Assembly: GCF_000337815.1 (NCBI RefSeq)
Contig: NZ_AOLN01000013.1
Span: forward strand, 248,001-312,000
Length of the DNA stretch: 64,000 nucleotides
Direction of reading: 5' to 3'
Origin: Haloferax mucosum ATCC BAA-1512
Lineage (GTDB): Archaea; Halobacteriota; Halobacteria; Halobacteriales; Haloferacaceae
Positions 1-8,205 of the stretch are shown piece by piece. The notes beneath the pieces were generated by a model. That model was not told the origin of the DNA. It saw only the letters and a program-made list of their open reading frames with translations, and ran no database searches. A program made the translations under genes and the position numbers. Positions within the stretch are counted from its first letter, which is position 1, and each line of letters starts with the position of its first letter.

Positions 1-1014
1 CGGAATCCACAGGACCGACATTGACGCCGTCAGGCCGATGACGAGACCGCCGGTGATGGCTCCGTAGATGGACCCGATACCGCCGAGGATGACCGCGGCG
101 AAGATGAGGAGCAACAGGAGCCACCCATCGTTGAAGCCGAGGGTCCCCTTCCAGAGGATGAACATGTATCCCGCGACACCCGTGAGACCCCCGCCGATGA
201 CCCACGTCGCGCGGACGACGCGCTCGGTCGGGATACCCGTGATGAGCGCGAGGTCCTGATTGTCGGCCATCGCGCGCATCGCCTTCCCGAGTTTCGTCCG
301 CTGTAAGAGCAGGTGGACGCCGAGCATCAGCCCGGCCGCGACAACGAGAAGCGTGATGTCGTGTGCGTCGATGAAGACGGTGCCATCGACGAGGTACAGC
401 CCCATCGAGGGCGGTTGTGCGGTCGTTCCGCGGACGTCGGAACCGAAGACGAACTGCATCAGGTAGCGAAGCGCGAAAGCGACACCGATGCTCGTAATAA
501 GGAGCGTGATGCCGTCTTCGTTCCGAACCGGACGGAAGATGGTCCGGTCAACCGCAAGTGAAAGCACGATTGCGAACCCGCCGGCCACGACGATGCCCGC
601 GACGACGGCGAGCGGCGTCGAGAGCATCCCGATGTCGAGCGCCCCACCGTAGACGGAGCCACCCGCTCCGACCAACAAGAGCGCCCCCACGTCGGCCCTG
701 CCGAGACCCGCGATGAGGTACGTCGTCGCCCATCCGGAGAACGCTCCGGCCGTGATGTAGTCGCCGTGCGAGAAGTTTGCGAAGTTCAGAATGCTGTACG
801 TCATCGACAACCCGATGCCCGCGAGGCCGATTACGAGCCCCCGCATCAGACCATCCCAGACAAGCGTGCCAATGTCGGCAAACTGTGTCTGCCCCGTTGC
901 AATCCCGAGAAGCAGGTCACCGATCAGTACGGCTGCGATGACCGCCAGTACGAGCACGAACGGACGCTCGATGGCGAACCGCCGCCCCCGGGAGTATGTT
1001 TCTGCAATACCCAT
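1..1014 (-). CDS. Branched-chain amino acid ABC transporter permease, LivH type (3' end cut by window)
   Basis: This is one of the two inner permeases of a LIV-type importer that moves branched-chain amino acids or related solutes across the membrane. All 338 codons in the window are open from ATG at 1014, and the C-terminus runs off the left edge. The protein has many hydrophobic helices. The family signature GLSMTYSILNFANFSHGD lies near residue 70, and the cytoplasmic ATPase-coupling loop GKAMRAMADNQD lies near residue 240. LivM, the ATPases and the binding protein would be expected to the left of the window. A TATA-like element lies about 40 bp upstream, so it probably starts a transcript. 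The substrate cannot be told from the sequence. Confidence 0.9.
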   Translation of the reverse strand, partial: MGIAETYSRGRRFAIERPFVLVLAVIAAVLIGDLLLGIATGQTQFADIGTLVWDGLMRGLVIGLAGIGLSMTYSILNFANFSHGDYITAGAFSGWATTYLIAGLGRADVGALLLVGAGGSVYGGALDIGMLSTPLAVVAGIVVAGGFAIVLSLAVDRTIFRPVRNEDGITLLITSIGVAFALRYLMQFVFGSDVRGTTAQPPSMGLYLVDGTVFIDAHDITLLVVAAGLMLGVHLLLQRTKLGKAMRAMADNQDLALITGIPTERVVRATWVIGGGLTGVAGYMFILWKGTLGFNDGWLLLLLIFAAVILGGIGSIYGAITGGLVIGLTASMSVLWIP

Positions 1015-1052
1015 TGATAACTATCCTCATGGTATGTGCGGACGATAAACAA

Positions 1053-1064
1053 GCATAAATCTTT
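1053..1064 (-). promoter_or_regulatory. TATA-like box for the LivH-type gene
   Basis: Read on the minus strand the site is AAAGATTTATGC. It lies about 40-50 bp before the ATG at 1014, which would place the transcript start within about 20 nt of the start codon, the usual short-leader arrangement in haloarchaea. The position is inferred from sequence only. Confidence 0.45.
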
Positions 1065-1176
1065 CCCAATCAGTTACCTGGAATTGACAACTAAGTACTA
1101 TCCGCTGGTGCGCGATTAGGTCCAGACCGTCGGAAACGGCGACACGTAAAAACCCACTGCGGCCCGATACAAGACC

Positions 1177-1695
1177 ATGCGCGTCACTTCGGCCGGGTTG
1201 TCTGACCTCGACACGCTTTCGGACCTCTGGGTCGCCCTCGCTCGCGGACAGCGGACGTTCGGCTCACACCTCGCGGCCGAGGCCAACAGGGCGACGATAC
1301 GAGACGCGATGGCGTATCACCTCTCAGTCGGTGGTATCCTCGTCGCGCGCGACGAATCGCCCGACGACGACGTACCGGCCAGAGCTTCGGATTCGAACAT
1401 CGTCGGGTTCGTCATGTTCGACACCGAATCGGGGGCGTACGAACAGGACGTTACCCGCGGCGTCGTCCGCAACTTGTTCGTCGTCCCTGACAGGCGCGAT
1501 TCGGGTATCGGGAGTCGCTTGCTCGACGCCGCGGAAAGAGAACTGCGAACTGCGGGCGTTGAGACGGTTGCGCTCGACGTGATGGCGACCAACGACGCCG
1601 CCCGCAGATTCTACCGACGGCACGGCTATCGACCCTATCGAGTCGAACTAGAAAAACCGATACAAAACGATACACACTCAAGGGAGGACGGATAA
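1177..1695 (+). CDS. GNAT-family N-acetyltransferase
   Basis: This 172-residue single-domain acetyltransferase would transfer an acetyl group from acetyl-CoA to an unknown amine. The acetyl-CoA loop of motif A is visible as VVPDRRDSGIGSRLL near residues 107-121, after the beta strand VVRNLFV. It is followed by the C-terminal strand and helix ATNDAARRFYRRHGYRPY. The length is normal for the family. The gene ends just before tRNA-Thr on the same strand and faces away from the LivH-type gene. Nothing in the context points to a substrate (ribosomal protein, small molecule and antibiotic are all possible). Confidence 0.85.
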   Translation: MRVTSAGLSDLDTLSDLWVALARGQRTFGSHLAAEANRATIRDAMAYHLSVGGILVARDESPDDDVPARASDSNIVGFVMFDTESGAYEQDVTRGVVRNLFVVPDRRDSGIGSRLLDAAERELRTAGVETVALDVMATNDAARRFYRRHGYRPYRVELEKPIQNDTHSREDG

Positions 1696-1706
1696 TCGGG
1701 AGACGC

Positions 1707-1780
1707 GCCAGGAGAGCATGGGCGGTTCATGCACTCGACTTGTAATCGAGACTTCGTGGGTTCAAATCCCACTCCTGGCT
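1707..1780 (+). tRNA. tRNA-Thr (anticodon TGT)
   Basis: The acceptor GCCAGGA pairs with TCCTGGC and is followed by discriminator T. The D-arm is GCAT/ATGC. The anticodon stem CTCGA/TCGAG encloses CTTGTAA, giving anticodon TGT. The T-arm is GTGGG-TTCAAAT-CCCAC. The total is 74 nt with no intron and no encoded CCA, as is common in haloarchaea. Confidence 0.95.
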
Positions 1781-1934
1781 CTACCACTTTCTAACAGACC
1801 TAATCTAGAACGTAACTAGTTCCCTTTCTCCCCTCTAAAATCTGGGTCAAGCCAGATTTCTGTTATTGAGTACTACCGACAATTTCCGCTATCTACCTTT
1901 GACTGACACTGATTACGCGCCGAAACGAGAGCGG

Positions 1935-2351
1935 TCAGTTACGACCCGACGAGCGAACGCGAATCAAGAGCAAAGAACCCGGCACGCCGAGGATGAGTGC
2001 GCGGAACGGATTATGTTTAATGATAATGTCGGGGTCGAGCGGCTCCGATTGGAGGTCCGTGATTCGGAGACACGAGTAGTAGACCGTCACGTGAGTCAAC
2101 ACGTACGCGAAGCTTGCGGGAACGACAATTGGATACTGAATCCCGCTCATTGCGAGACCCTCGAAGGCGAACGCGGTGAGTGCAGAAATCGAGAGTAAGT
2201 TCCCCAATTGGAGCGTAATCCCGGTCAGCGCGGTGATTGCGGTGTCGAAGAGCGACGCCCCGTAAGGAGTGTACGTGAGTGCAGTTACGACTGCGATGGC
2301 TCCGAGAAGGAGTCCGGCGAGTAGCCCAGACATCGCATACACGTACTCCAT
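1935..2351 (-). CDS. Small haloarchaeal integral membrane protein of unknown function
   Basis: From the ATG at 2351 this is a 138-residue protein with about four hydrophobic helices. These are a first segment MSGLLAGLLLGAIAVVTAL, two central ones around TGITLQLGNLLSISALTAF and YPIVVPASFAYVLTHVTVYY, and a short C-terminal one. An upstream ATG at 2471 would add 40 residues, but that extension reads poorly and would run close to the promoter of the next small gene, so the internal start is preferred. I do not recognise the family. It faces away from the two small genes to its right. Confidence 0.6.
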   Translation of the reverse strand: MEYVYAMSGLLAGLLLGAIAVVTALTYTPYGASLFDTAITALTGITLQLGNLLSISALTAFAFEGLAMSGIQYPIVVPASFAYVLTHVTVYYSCLRITDLQSEPLDPDIIIKHNPFRALILGVPGSLLLIRVRSSGRN

Positions 2352-2479
2352 TGGGGGGACCGTTACGGATGCGATGTAGCGCGAGACTTTAGTTCTATCT
2401 CTGCCATTATCGGATGCGAAAATCAGAACGAATACTGGGATGTCCGCGTGGATCACCAGCGCGACGCCCACCGTGACGG

Positions 2480-2493
2480 CGTTTTATCTTTAT
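2480..2493 (+). promoter_or_regulatory. TATA-like box for the 28-residue membrane peptide gene
   Basis: The T/A-rich run CGTTTTATCTTTAT is centred about 25 bp upstream of the ATG at 2512. This spacing fits a leaderless or near-leaderless transcript. Confidence 0.4.
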
Positions 2494-2511
2494 CCGGAAC
2501 GTCATTTCGGT

Positions 2512-2598
2512 ATGAACGCGACAGACCAGTTCATGCTCGCGGTGACGCTCCTCATCTTCGCGCTTCTCGTACTCGGCGCACTCCTCGCGTACATCTAG
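2512..2598 (+). CDS. 28-residue single-span membrane peptide
   Basis: The reading frame MNATDQF... encodes 28 residues, of which residues 8-28 form one uninterrupted hydrophobic helix rich in Leu, Ile and Ala that ends in YI before the stop. It has its own TATA-like element at leaderless spacing and is followed 41 bp later by another small gene with its own promoter-like sequence. The base composition and wobble usage (CTC, GCG, TAC) match real haloarchaeal genes. The function is unknown; it may be a membrane microprotein that binds a larger partner. The call rests on frame, promoter spacing and composition only. Confidence 0.5.
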   Translation: MNATDQFMLAVTLLIFALLVLGALLAYI

Positions 2599-2603
2599 GG
2601 AGA

Positions 2604-2613
2604 AAACTTATGT
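2604..2613 (+). promoter_or_regulatory. TATA-like box for the small zinc-ribbon gene
   Basis: AAACTTATGT lies about 27-36 bp upstream of the ATG at 2640, the spacing expected for a leaderless haloarchaeal message. Confidence 0.45.
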
Positions 2614-2639
2614 GATATTCATTAAGGATACTAGACATC

Positions 2640-2798
2640 ATGCCGGAATGTCAGAACTGTGGCTCGTTCGTGACCCCCACATACGCCCGAGTCTTTACGC
2701 CCGATGACATGGACGAGCCACGCGTCTGTCCGAACTGCGAGGATATGGTTCGTGACGGTGCACAGGTGCGAGCGGCGCGCTCGCCGAGAAATCACTGA
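2640..2798 (+). CDS. Small zinc-ribbon protein (52 residues)
   Basis: This 52-residue protein carries two CPxCG-like knuckles, C4-Q-N-C7 and C30-P-N-C33, spaced as in a one-zinc ribbon, with a basic tail RAARSPRNH. Such microproteins are common in haloarchaea and usually have no assigned partner; some affect biofilm or motility in Haloferax. The start is fixed by the TATA-like box about 30 bp upstream. Its 3' end overlaps by 7 bp the 3' end of the convergent winged-helix gene. DNA, RNA or protein binding are all possible. Confidence 0.75.
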   Translation: MPECQNCGSFVTPTYARVFTPDDMDEPRVCPNCEDMVRDGAQVRAARSPRNH

Positions 2799-3010
2799 AC
2801 GATGTGGTAGCGTTCAGCTTCCTGTCGAACGAGGCCACGCTTGCTGAGCGTACTGAGAATACTGTAGAGTGCAATCTTCTTCATTTCGAGACCACTCTGT
2901 AAGTCGTCGATAGATGCGCCGTCGTGTGTCGTGAGATAGAGGTACACGAGCTTTGCCGATGGAGAATCGAGTTCTCCCGGGACTTCGATGGTCGGAACCG
3001 TCTGTTGCAT
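2792..3010 (-). CDS. Small winged-helix (MarR/TrmB-like) protein
   Basis: This 72-residue protein is essentially one winged helix-turn-helix domain. Helices cover SAKLVYLYL, SIDDLQSGLEM and KKIALYSILSTLSKRGLV, followed by a wing VRQEAERYHIV. The pattern matches the DNA-binding part of MarR/TrmB-type regulators without any effector domain. This layout is frequent in haloarchaea, where such proteins act as small transcription regulators. It converges on the zinc-ribbon gene. No target operator is obvious. Confidence 0.75.
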   Translation of the reverse strand: MQQTVPTIEVPGELDSPSAKLVYLYLTTHDGASIDDLQSGLEMKKIALYSILSTLSKRGLVRQEAERYHIVQ

Positions 3011-3249
3011 GGTCGTTGTCGTTCAGTTTGCTTCGACGATAATAAAACTCTCTTACAACAATCGTCGAATAACGAAGAACGGGTTTGAGGCCACGAGGAA
3101 CTCGAATTCGAGCGAATCGTTGTATTCATAACGAACATACATGCGATAAAATGTGCCCTTCGACGGACTCCACTTTCGACTGTCGTCGAAGCACCGAATC
3201 GAGACACAGAGCGTAGTTCGAGACGATGGGCGCGCGACAAAATTCGAGA

Positions 3250-3349
3250 TGGAAGGGGCGGGAGTCGAACCACGCGAAGCCAATTGAAAACCACCGGGAC
3301 GACCACGAGCGGTCACTGCCGGTGTGCTCTACCACTGAGCCACCCTTCC
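3250..3349 (-). tRNA. tRNA-like locus, damaged or unusual (possible pseudo-tRNA)
   Basis: On the minus strand the two ends look like a real tRNA. GGAAGGG (3349-3343) pairs perfectly with CCCTTCC (3257-3251) plus a 3' A, and there is a canonical D-arm GCTC-AGTGGTA-GAGC. The T-arm would be GCGGG-TTCGACT-CCCGC, but it carries one extra T in the 5' strand (GCGTGG). The middle is far too long: CACCGG/CCGGTG can pair but enclose 21 nt, and 16 nt separate that stem from the T-arm, giving 100 nt in all. No clean bulge-helix-bulge intron was found. It may be a decayed tRNA or one with an odd intron, so identity is left open. Confidence 0.45.
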
Positions 3350-3515
3350 GCCCGAAAATACGGTTCCGTCGGACAAATAGCCGTTGATCACCCCGCCGTA
3401 CTCGGCCGGTTCACGGCAAAGGCGCGCCGTTCTGCCGACAACTGCGCGGTCGCTCTCGGGCGTCGGCGTCGAAAGAATCGCGGTCGTTTCGGGGTCGGGA
3501 GACTGAGAAACCGAC

Positions 3516-5363
3516 TCAGTAGCTCCGGATCTTCGGCTCGTACGTCTTGTTCTCGCCTTCGAGGATGACCGGCTTGTACCAGAGTTCCGGCCGGCCGTCG
3601 TTCCACGACAATAGCGTGTGTTTGAGCCACTTCTCGTCGCGGCGCTCTTGGTACTCTTTGCGCCAGTGGGCACCGCGGAACTCGTTGCGCGCGAGCGCGC
3701 CGAGGGTAATCGCCTCGGCGATGTCAAGGATGTTACGCGTTTCGAGTGTCTGGAGCAGGTCCGTGTTGAACGTCCGGGACTTGTCGCCGACGAACACGTC
3801 CTGGTAGAGTTCACGCGCCTCGCGGATGTCGCGGAGCGCCTGCTTGAGACCGTCTTCCTCGCGGAAGACGTTCACGTTCTGCGTCATCGACTTCTGGACG
3901 CGCTCGCGGATTTCCGCGTGCTGGATGCCGTCGTCTTTCTCCAGTAGGTGGTCGATGGTCTGGCGCTCGTCTTCGACGGCGCGCTGGACGAGGTCGGACC
4001 CGGTGGTTGCCGTACCGGAATCCGCGGCGGCCCCGCCGTCGGCGACGACGTCTTCGCCGATACCCGATTCGCCGAGTTCGACCGGCGATTCGATTTCTGC
4101 GGTCTCGTAGTCGCCGACCTTGCCGGTCGTGATTTCGGCTTCCTTCATGTCCTTGCCCGCGGCGTGGTGGCCGGCGCGCTTGCCGAAGACGATGAGTTCG
4201 GGGAGTGCGTTGCCGCCGAGGCGGTTGCCGCCGTGGACGGAGGCACACGCACACTCGCCGGCCGCGTAGAGACCGGCAATACACGTCTCGCCGTTCTCGT
4301 CGGTCTCGATGCCGCCCATCGCGTAGTGCTGGCCGGGCTTGACCGGCATCGGCGCTTCGAGCGGGTTGACGCCCTCGAAGTCCTCCGAGAGATGGATTAT
4401 GTTTTCGAGACGGTCGATGATGCGCTCTTCGCCGAGGTGACGCATGTCGAGGTGGACGTACTCGTCTTCGATACCGCGACCTTCGTTGACTTCCGTCAGT
4501 TCGGCGCGGGAGACGACGTCGCGGGACGCGAGTTCGCCGAGGTTGTTCGCGTAGCCGTACTCGAACATGAAGCGCTCGCCGTCTTCGTTGTAGAGAATAC
4601 CACCCTCACCGCGGACACCCTCGGTGATGAGGACCCCGGTCGAGGGGAGCGTCGTCGGGTGGAACTGGATGAACTCCATGTCCTCCATCGGCGCGCCGGC
4701 GCGGTAGGCCATCGCCACGCCGTCGCCGGTGTTGGCGACCGCGTTCGTCGTGTGGTCGTAAACCTGTCCGAGTCCGCCGGTGGCGAGGATGACGCCGTTG
4801 CGGGCGCGGAAGCCTTCGACCTGTCCGGTCTGGACATCGTACGCGACGATGCCGTGGCAGGTTCGGTCCTCGGGTTGCTCCTCGTCGGAGACGGCGAGTC
4901 GCGTCACGTGCCACTCGTCGTAGACCTTGATGCCACGCTTGACGAGTTGCTCGTACATCGTGTGGAGCAACTGGTGACCGGTCTCGGCACCCGCGTAGGT
5001 CGTCCGCGGGAACGAGAGGCCGCCGAACGGTCGCTGACTGACGCGACCGTCGTCGTCACGGGAGAACGCCATCCCCCAGTGTTCGAGTTTGATGGTCTCT
5101 TTCGGACTGTCCTTACAGAGGGTCTCGGCCGCCGGTGCGTCGGCGAGGTAGTCCGAGCCCTTCATCGTGTCGTACGCGTGGTCTTCCCACGAGTCGGCCT
5201 CGCGGAGGGCGGCGTTGATGCCACCTTCCGCCGCGCCCGTGTGACTCCGAACCGGGTGGAGCTTCGACACGATGGCCACGTCGGCTCCTTCCTCGTCTGC
5301 CGCAATCGCCGCGCGCAGGCCCGCCCCGCCCGCGCCGACTACGATAACGTCGTGTTCGTACAT
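3516..5363 (-). CDS. sdhA: Succinate dehydrogenase flavoprotein subunit
   Basis: SdhA oxidises succinate to fumarate in the TCA cycle and passes electrons to SdhB (respiratory complex II). The 615-residue protein opens with the FAD-binding GAGGAG near residues 10-15. His41 in RSHTGAAEGG is in the place of the covalent-FAD histidine. Active-site elements HPTTLPSTG and EGVRGEGG lie near residues 235-255, and HYAMGG and GGNRLGGNAL follow. An Ala/Gly/Asp-rich insertion near residues 425-445 has the look of a haloarchaeal surface loop. It is the last gene of sdhC-D-B-A, 54 bp after sdhB. Confidence 0.98.
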   Translation of the reverse strand: MYEHDVIVVGAGGAGLRAAIAADEEGADVAIVSKLHPVRSHTGAAEGGINAALREADSWEDHAYDTMKGSDYLADAPAAETLCKDSPKETIKLEHWGMAFSRDDDGRVSQRPFGGLSFPRTTYAGAETGHQLLHTMYEQLVKRGIKVYDEWHVTRLAVSDEEQPEDRTCHGIVAYDVQTGQVEGFRARNGVILATGGLGQVYDHTTNAVANTGDGVAMAYRAGAPMEDMEFIQFHPTTLPSTGVLITEGVRGEGGILYNEDGERFMFEYGYANNLGELASRDVVSRAELTEVNEGRGIEDEYVHLDMRHLGEERIIDRLENIIHLSEDFEGVNPLEAPMPVKPGQHYAMGGIETDENGETCIAGLYAAGECACASVHGGNRLGGNALPELIVFGKRAGHHAAGKDMKEAEITTGKVGDYETAEIESPVELGESGIGEDVVADGGAAADSGTATTGSDLVQRAVEDERQTIDHLLEKDDGIQHAEIRERVQKSMTQNVNVFREEDGLKQALRDIREARELYQDVFVGDKSRTFNTDLLQTLETRNILDIAEAITLGALARNEFRGAHWRKEYQERRDEKWLKHTLLSWNDGRPELWYKPVILEGENKTYEPKIRSY

Positions 5364-5417
5364 GGTGTGTTTGAGTGTGTCGTAGGGTTGGTCGAACTTC
5401 AGGGTTTCACCGGAAGT

Positions 5418-6299
5418 TCACCAGAATTTCAGGTTGTTCTTGATCGCTTCGCGTTTGAGTTCCTGGATGTGCTCGGTGAGGGGGATGTCCTTCGGGCACA
5501 CCTCGGTACAGGAGAACTGCGTCTGACAACGCCAGACGCCGTGTTCCTGTTCGAGGATTTCGAGGCGGCGCTGTTTCATGTCCTCGCCTTCGCGTTCGTC
5601 CATCGCAAAACGGTAGGCCTTGTTGATGGCCGCCGGGCCGAGATACTCGTTGTCGCCAGCGGCGATGTTACACGAGGACATACATGCGCTACACCAGATA
5701 CAGCGCGTGGACATCTTGACCTTCTCGCGGTTCTCGCGGGTCTGGCGCTGTTCTTCGAGTTCGCCGTCCGGAAGCGAGTTGGTCTGGAAGTACGGTTCGA
5801 CCGCTTCCATCTGGTCGTAGAAGTGCTCCATATCGACGACGAGGTCTTTGACCACGTCGGCGTGCGGGAGCGGTTCGACGCGAACTGGCTCCGAGAGGTC
5901 CGACAGTTGCGTCTTGCAACCGAGTCGCTGTGACCCGTTGACGAACAGCGCGTCGGACCCGCAGATGGCCTGTCGGCACGAGTGCCGGAAGGTGAGCGAC
6001 GAATCGTAGTGGTCGCGCGCCCACATGAGCGCGTCGAGAATCGTCATCCCCTGCTTGTACGGGACGTAGAAGTCGTCGAAGCGGGGTTCCTGTTTCTCCG
6101 GCACCTCGGGGTCGTACCGGAAGACCTTGAGGTGGTACGTGTCGTCCGCCGTACGCGCTTTCTCGGCCGCTTCGACCTCGCGTTGTTCTTGGACGCGCTC
6201 GGCGCGCTCACGCTTTTTCGCGTCGCGCTTCTGCTTGCCGGTTGATACCGTCTCCGAGGCTGATTCGTCTTCGACTTGTTCGGGTACTTGCGTACTCAT
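5418..6299 (-). CDS. sdhB: Succinate dehydrogenase iron-sulfur subunit
   Basis: SdhB carries electrons from the FAD of SdhA to the quinone site through three Fe-S clusters. From ATG 6299 the protein has 293 residues. The [2Fe-2S] ligands are in CRQAICGSD...C, with Asp in the third position as in E. coli SdhB. The [4Fe-4S] and [3Fe-4S] clusters are served by CIWCSACMSSCN and CQTQFSCTEVCPKD. The first Cys run ends in CN rather than the usual CP. A charged N-terminal extension of about 45 residues (Lys/Arg/Glu) precedes the ferredoxin fold. The ATG at 6326 adds only nine residues that overlap sdhD, so the later start is used. Confidence 0.97.
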   Translation of the reverse strand: MSTQVPEQVEDESASETVSTGKQKRDAKKRERAERVQEQREVEAAEKARTADDTYHLKVFRYDPEVPEKQEPRFDDFYVPYKQGMTILDALMWARDHYDSSLTFRHSCRQAICGSDALFVNGSQRLGCKTQLSDLSEPVRVEPLPHADVVKDLVVDMEHFYDQMEAVEPYFQTNSLPDGELEEQRQTRENREKVKMSTRCIWCSACMSSCNIAAGDNEYLGPAAINKAYRFAMDEREGEDMKQRRLEILEQEHGVWRCQTQFSCTEVCPKDIPLTEHIQELKREAIKNNLKFW

Positions 6300-6301
6300 G
6301 G

Positions 6302-6673
6302 TTAGATGGGGACACCTCCAGCCCACGCGAGTGCGGTACGGACGCCCTGCACGATGAGGAGCAGGCTTGCGAAGCCGAGAGTCACCTTGACCGCCGTCTT
6401 ACGGGTGCCCGAAAGCCCCTGATTGACGAGTGCGTTGTAGACGCCGTTGACTCCGTGGAACGTCGCGGTGACGAGGAACAGAATCATCAGCGAGAAGTAC
6501 GTGAGACTCTCCATTCGCGCCTGCGAGAGCGCGAACGTCACTTCGTCTGCGTGGTTGAGGAAGTGCAGGAGGAAGAAGTGGAATGCCAATACGACGACGA
6601 GGAACGCGGCGGTGAGGCGTTGCCACAGCCACCGGCGTCCGCCAGGTTTGAAGGACGTGTAACGTTCTGCCAT
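6302..6673 (-). CDS. sdhD: Succinate dehydrogenase membrane anchor, SdhD
   Basis: This 123-residue anchor has three predicted membrane helices: LTAAFLVVVLAFHFFLLHF, SLTYFSLMILFLVTATFHG and VTLGFASLLLIVQGV. The second helix ends with TATFHGVNGVYN, whose His sits where haem b ligands lie in SdhC/D families. It ends 2 bp before the sdhB start and begins 1 bp after the sdhC stop, so the operon is translationally tight. The division into SdhC and SdhD follows gene order and similarity to haloarchaeal complex II. Confidence 0.9.
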   Translation of the reverse strand: MAERYTSFKPGGRRWLWQRLTAAFLVVVLAFHFFLLHFLNHADEVTFALSQARMESLTYFSLMILFLVTATFHGVNGVYNALVNQGLSGTRKTAVKVTLGFASLLLIVQGVRTALAWAGGVPI

Positions 6674-6674
6674 G

Positions 6675-7070
6675 TTAGATAGTCACCCCTGCGAGGAACG
6701 TGGGGACGCTCGCAACGACGATGACACCCGTCAGGATGAGAGAGGCATAGAAGCTCTTGTCCTGTGCTTCCAGCCCGACACCCAAATCGACGAACAACAG
6801 ACGTAGCCCGTTGAGAATGTGGAACACCGCCACGGCGAGCAGTCCGACCTCGAGGATGCGCACGATAAGAAGGCTCTCCAGACCCTGTATCGTAGTCGTG
6901 TACTCCGTCGCGCCCGAGAGGGCCGTCGATAACACGGCGATGTGGGTAAAGAGATACCCCACAAGCACCCAGCCGGTGAACTTGTGGAATATCCAGGCCC
7001 ACATGCCAGCCGAGAACTCCCGCCATCGGCTGAAGTCCTCGATGAGGCCCCGGTTGTAAGACTGACTCAT
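6675..7070 (-). CDS. sdhC: Succinate dehydrogenase cytochrome b subunit, SdhC
   Basis: This 131-residue protein opens the sdh operon and anchors complex II with three helices. The conserved [20 protein letters not shown] includes the family HK.TG motif. The helix ending [11 protein letters not shown] contains the His-x-x-Asn-Gly-x-Arg pattern typical of the haem b and quinone region. The start at 7070 is 1-2 helical turns before the first conserved residues and agrees with a TATA-like element about 30 bp upstream. Confidence 0.93.
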   Translation of the reverse strand: MSQSYNRGLIEDFSRWREFSAGMWAWIFHKFTGWVLVGYLFTHIAVLSTALSGATEYTTTIQGLESLLIVRILEVGLLAVAVFHILNGLRLLFVDLGVGLEAQDKSFYASLILTGVIVVASVPTFLAGVTI

Positions 7071-7097
7071 GCTCTTGTGAGCGTCGGGACGGGGAAG

Positions 7098-7107
7098 GTA
7101 TAGAACT
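7098..7107 (-). promoter_or_regulatory. TATA-like box for the sdhCDBA operon
   Basis: Minus-strand GTTCTATACC lies about 28-37 bp before the sdhC ATG, placing the transcript start within a few bases of the start codon. It is the only such element between sdhC and the gene to its right. Confidence 0.4.
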
Positions 7108-7179
7108 TACGTGTATGATGTTTCATCAAGGTTGGCAAAAATCGCCGGACACCGGGACCTCAGTCCGGACGCGACCGGC

Positions 7180-8205
7180 TCAAACCGACGATTCGAGCGG
7201 TGCTGACTGCTCGCCTTCGACGACGCGCCGGACCTTGTCTTTCAGTTCGACGAGGTGGCAAATCGGGTTGCCGGGATAGACGACCGGGTTTTCGAGAACA
7301 CCGACGAGAAGTCCCGTAAACGGAGCCACGACGGTTACGTTGTCGTCTTTGAACGGGTTGGTAATCGTGCATATTCGGTCGCCTTCGTGGACGAGTGCGC
7401 CGCGGTCGTGGTGCATATCGACGATACCGCCCGCGTCGGCGCGGAGCCACGTCTTTTCGTTTTCGTCGGAGATGACGGTTCGCCAGCCCGGCCAGTTGAC
7501 CGTCGAAGTCTCACGGAGTCCGTATTCGGCGAAGACGCTCTCGACGCCTGCAAGCGCCTCGTCGATGAGTTCGCGCTGGAAGCGGTGGGCCTCGCCCATC
7601 TCGACGGTGATTGCGGGCGTTCCGCTTTTCGACGCCTCGGTTCGGAGCATGCCGTCGGAGCCGGAACTGTCGATGATGACGTGGGACCCGAACGCGTTTG
7701 CGAGGCGCGCGACGGCGTCGTCCGACATGTCGGCGCGAACGTGGAGCATGTTAGTTCGCCCCCGCGTCGAGGTGTGGAAGTCGATGCCGAGGTCGCAGGG
7801 GGCGATGAAGTTTTGGTAGATTCGGTGCGCCATCCGCTTCGCACCGGTCGATGTCTCTGACCCGGGGAACGACCGATTCAGGTCGCGGTCGTAAATCGGG
7901 AGGTAGCGCTGTTGGGCGAGGAACGCGGGGACGTTCATCACGGGCATGCAGACGAGCGTTCCGGCGAGGTCTGAGAGGTCCCACTCGTAGGCCACCTCGC
8001 GGACGACTTCGATGCCGTTCAGTTCGTCGCCGTGGGCGGCGGCGGAGAGGAAGACGGTCGGACCGGGACGTTCCCCGTTGATAATCGTGACGGGGATGCG
8101 GACCGGATCGCCGAGATACGTCTCCGAGATACCGTACCGGATGTCCTGTGTTTCGCCCGGCTCGACCTTCCCTCCGTTGTAGGTGAAGGCCTCGTTGTCG
8201 GCCAT
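7180..8205 (-). CDS. Succinylglutamate desuccinylase/aspartoacylase family zinc amidohydrolase
   Basis: This 341-residue M14-like metal hydrolase removes acyl groups from amino acids or modified peptides. The zinc ligands are visible as AAAHGDE (His58 and Glu61) and GIDFHTST. The substrate loop DLNRSFPG is intact. The C-terminal 100 residues form the usual beta-barrel-type tail ending near NPICHLV. Start 8205 is chosen because the extra 21 residues from 8268 have no family similarity. It is divergent from the RimK-RimB fusion at 8434, and in many genomes such hydrolases accompany RimK-type ligases. The actual substrate is unknown; the name reflects family only. Confidence 0.88.
   Translation of the reverse strand: MADNEAFTYNGGKVEPGETQDIRYGISETYLGDPVRIPVTIINGERPGPTVFLSAAAHGDELNGIEVVREVAYEWDLSDLAGTLVCMPVMNVPAFLAQQRYLPIYDRDLNRSFPGSETSTGAKRMAHRIYQNFIAPCDLGIDFHTSTRGRTNMLHVRADMSDDAVARLANAFGSHVIIDSSGSDGMLRTEASKSGTPAITVEMGEAHRFQRELIDEALAGVESVFAEYGLRETSTVNWPGWRTVISDENEKTWLRADAGGIVDMHHDRGALVHEGDRICTITNPFKDDNVTVVAPFTGLLVGVLENPVVYPGNPICHLVELKDKVRRVVEGEQSAPLESSV

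Noticed and set aside
3948..5933. 661-residue plus-strand ORF across sdhA and sdhB
   Set aside because: It is antisense to genes with full family motifs. Long mirror frames are expected from the G/C third-position bias, and the protein has no recognisable domain.
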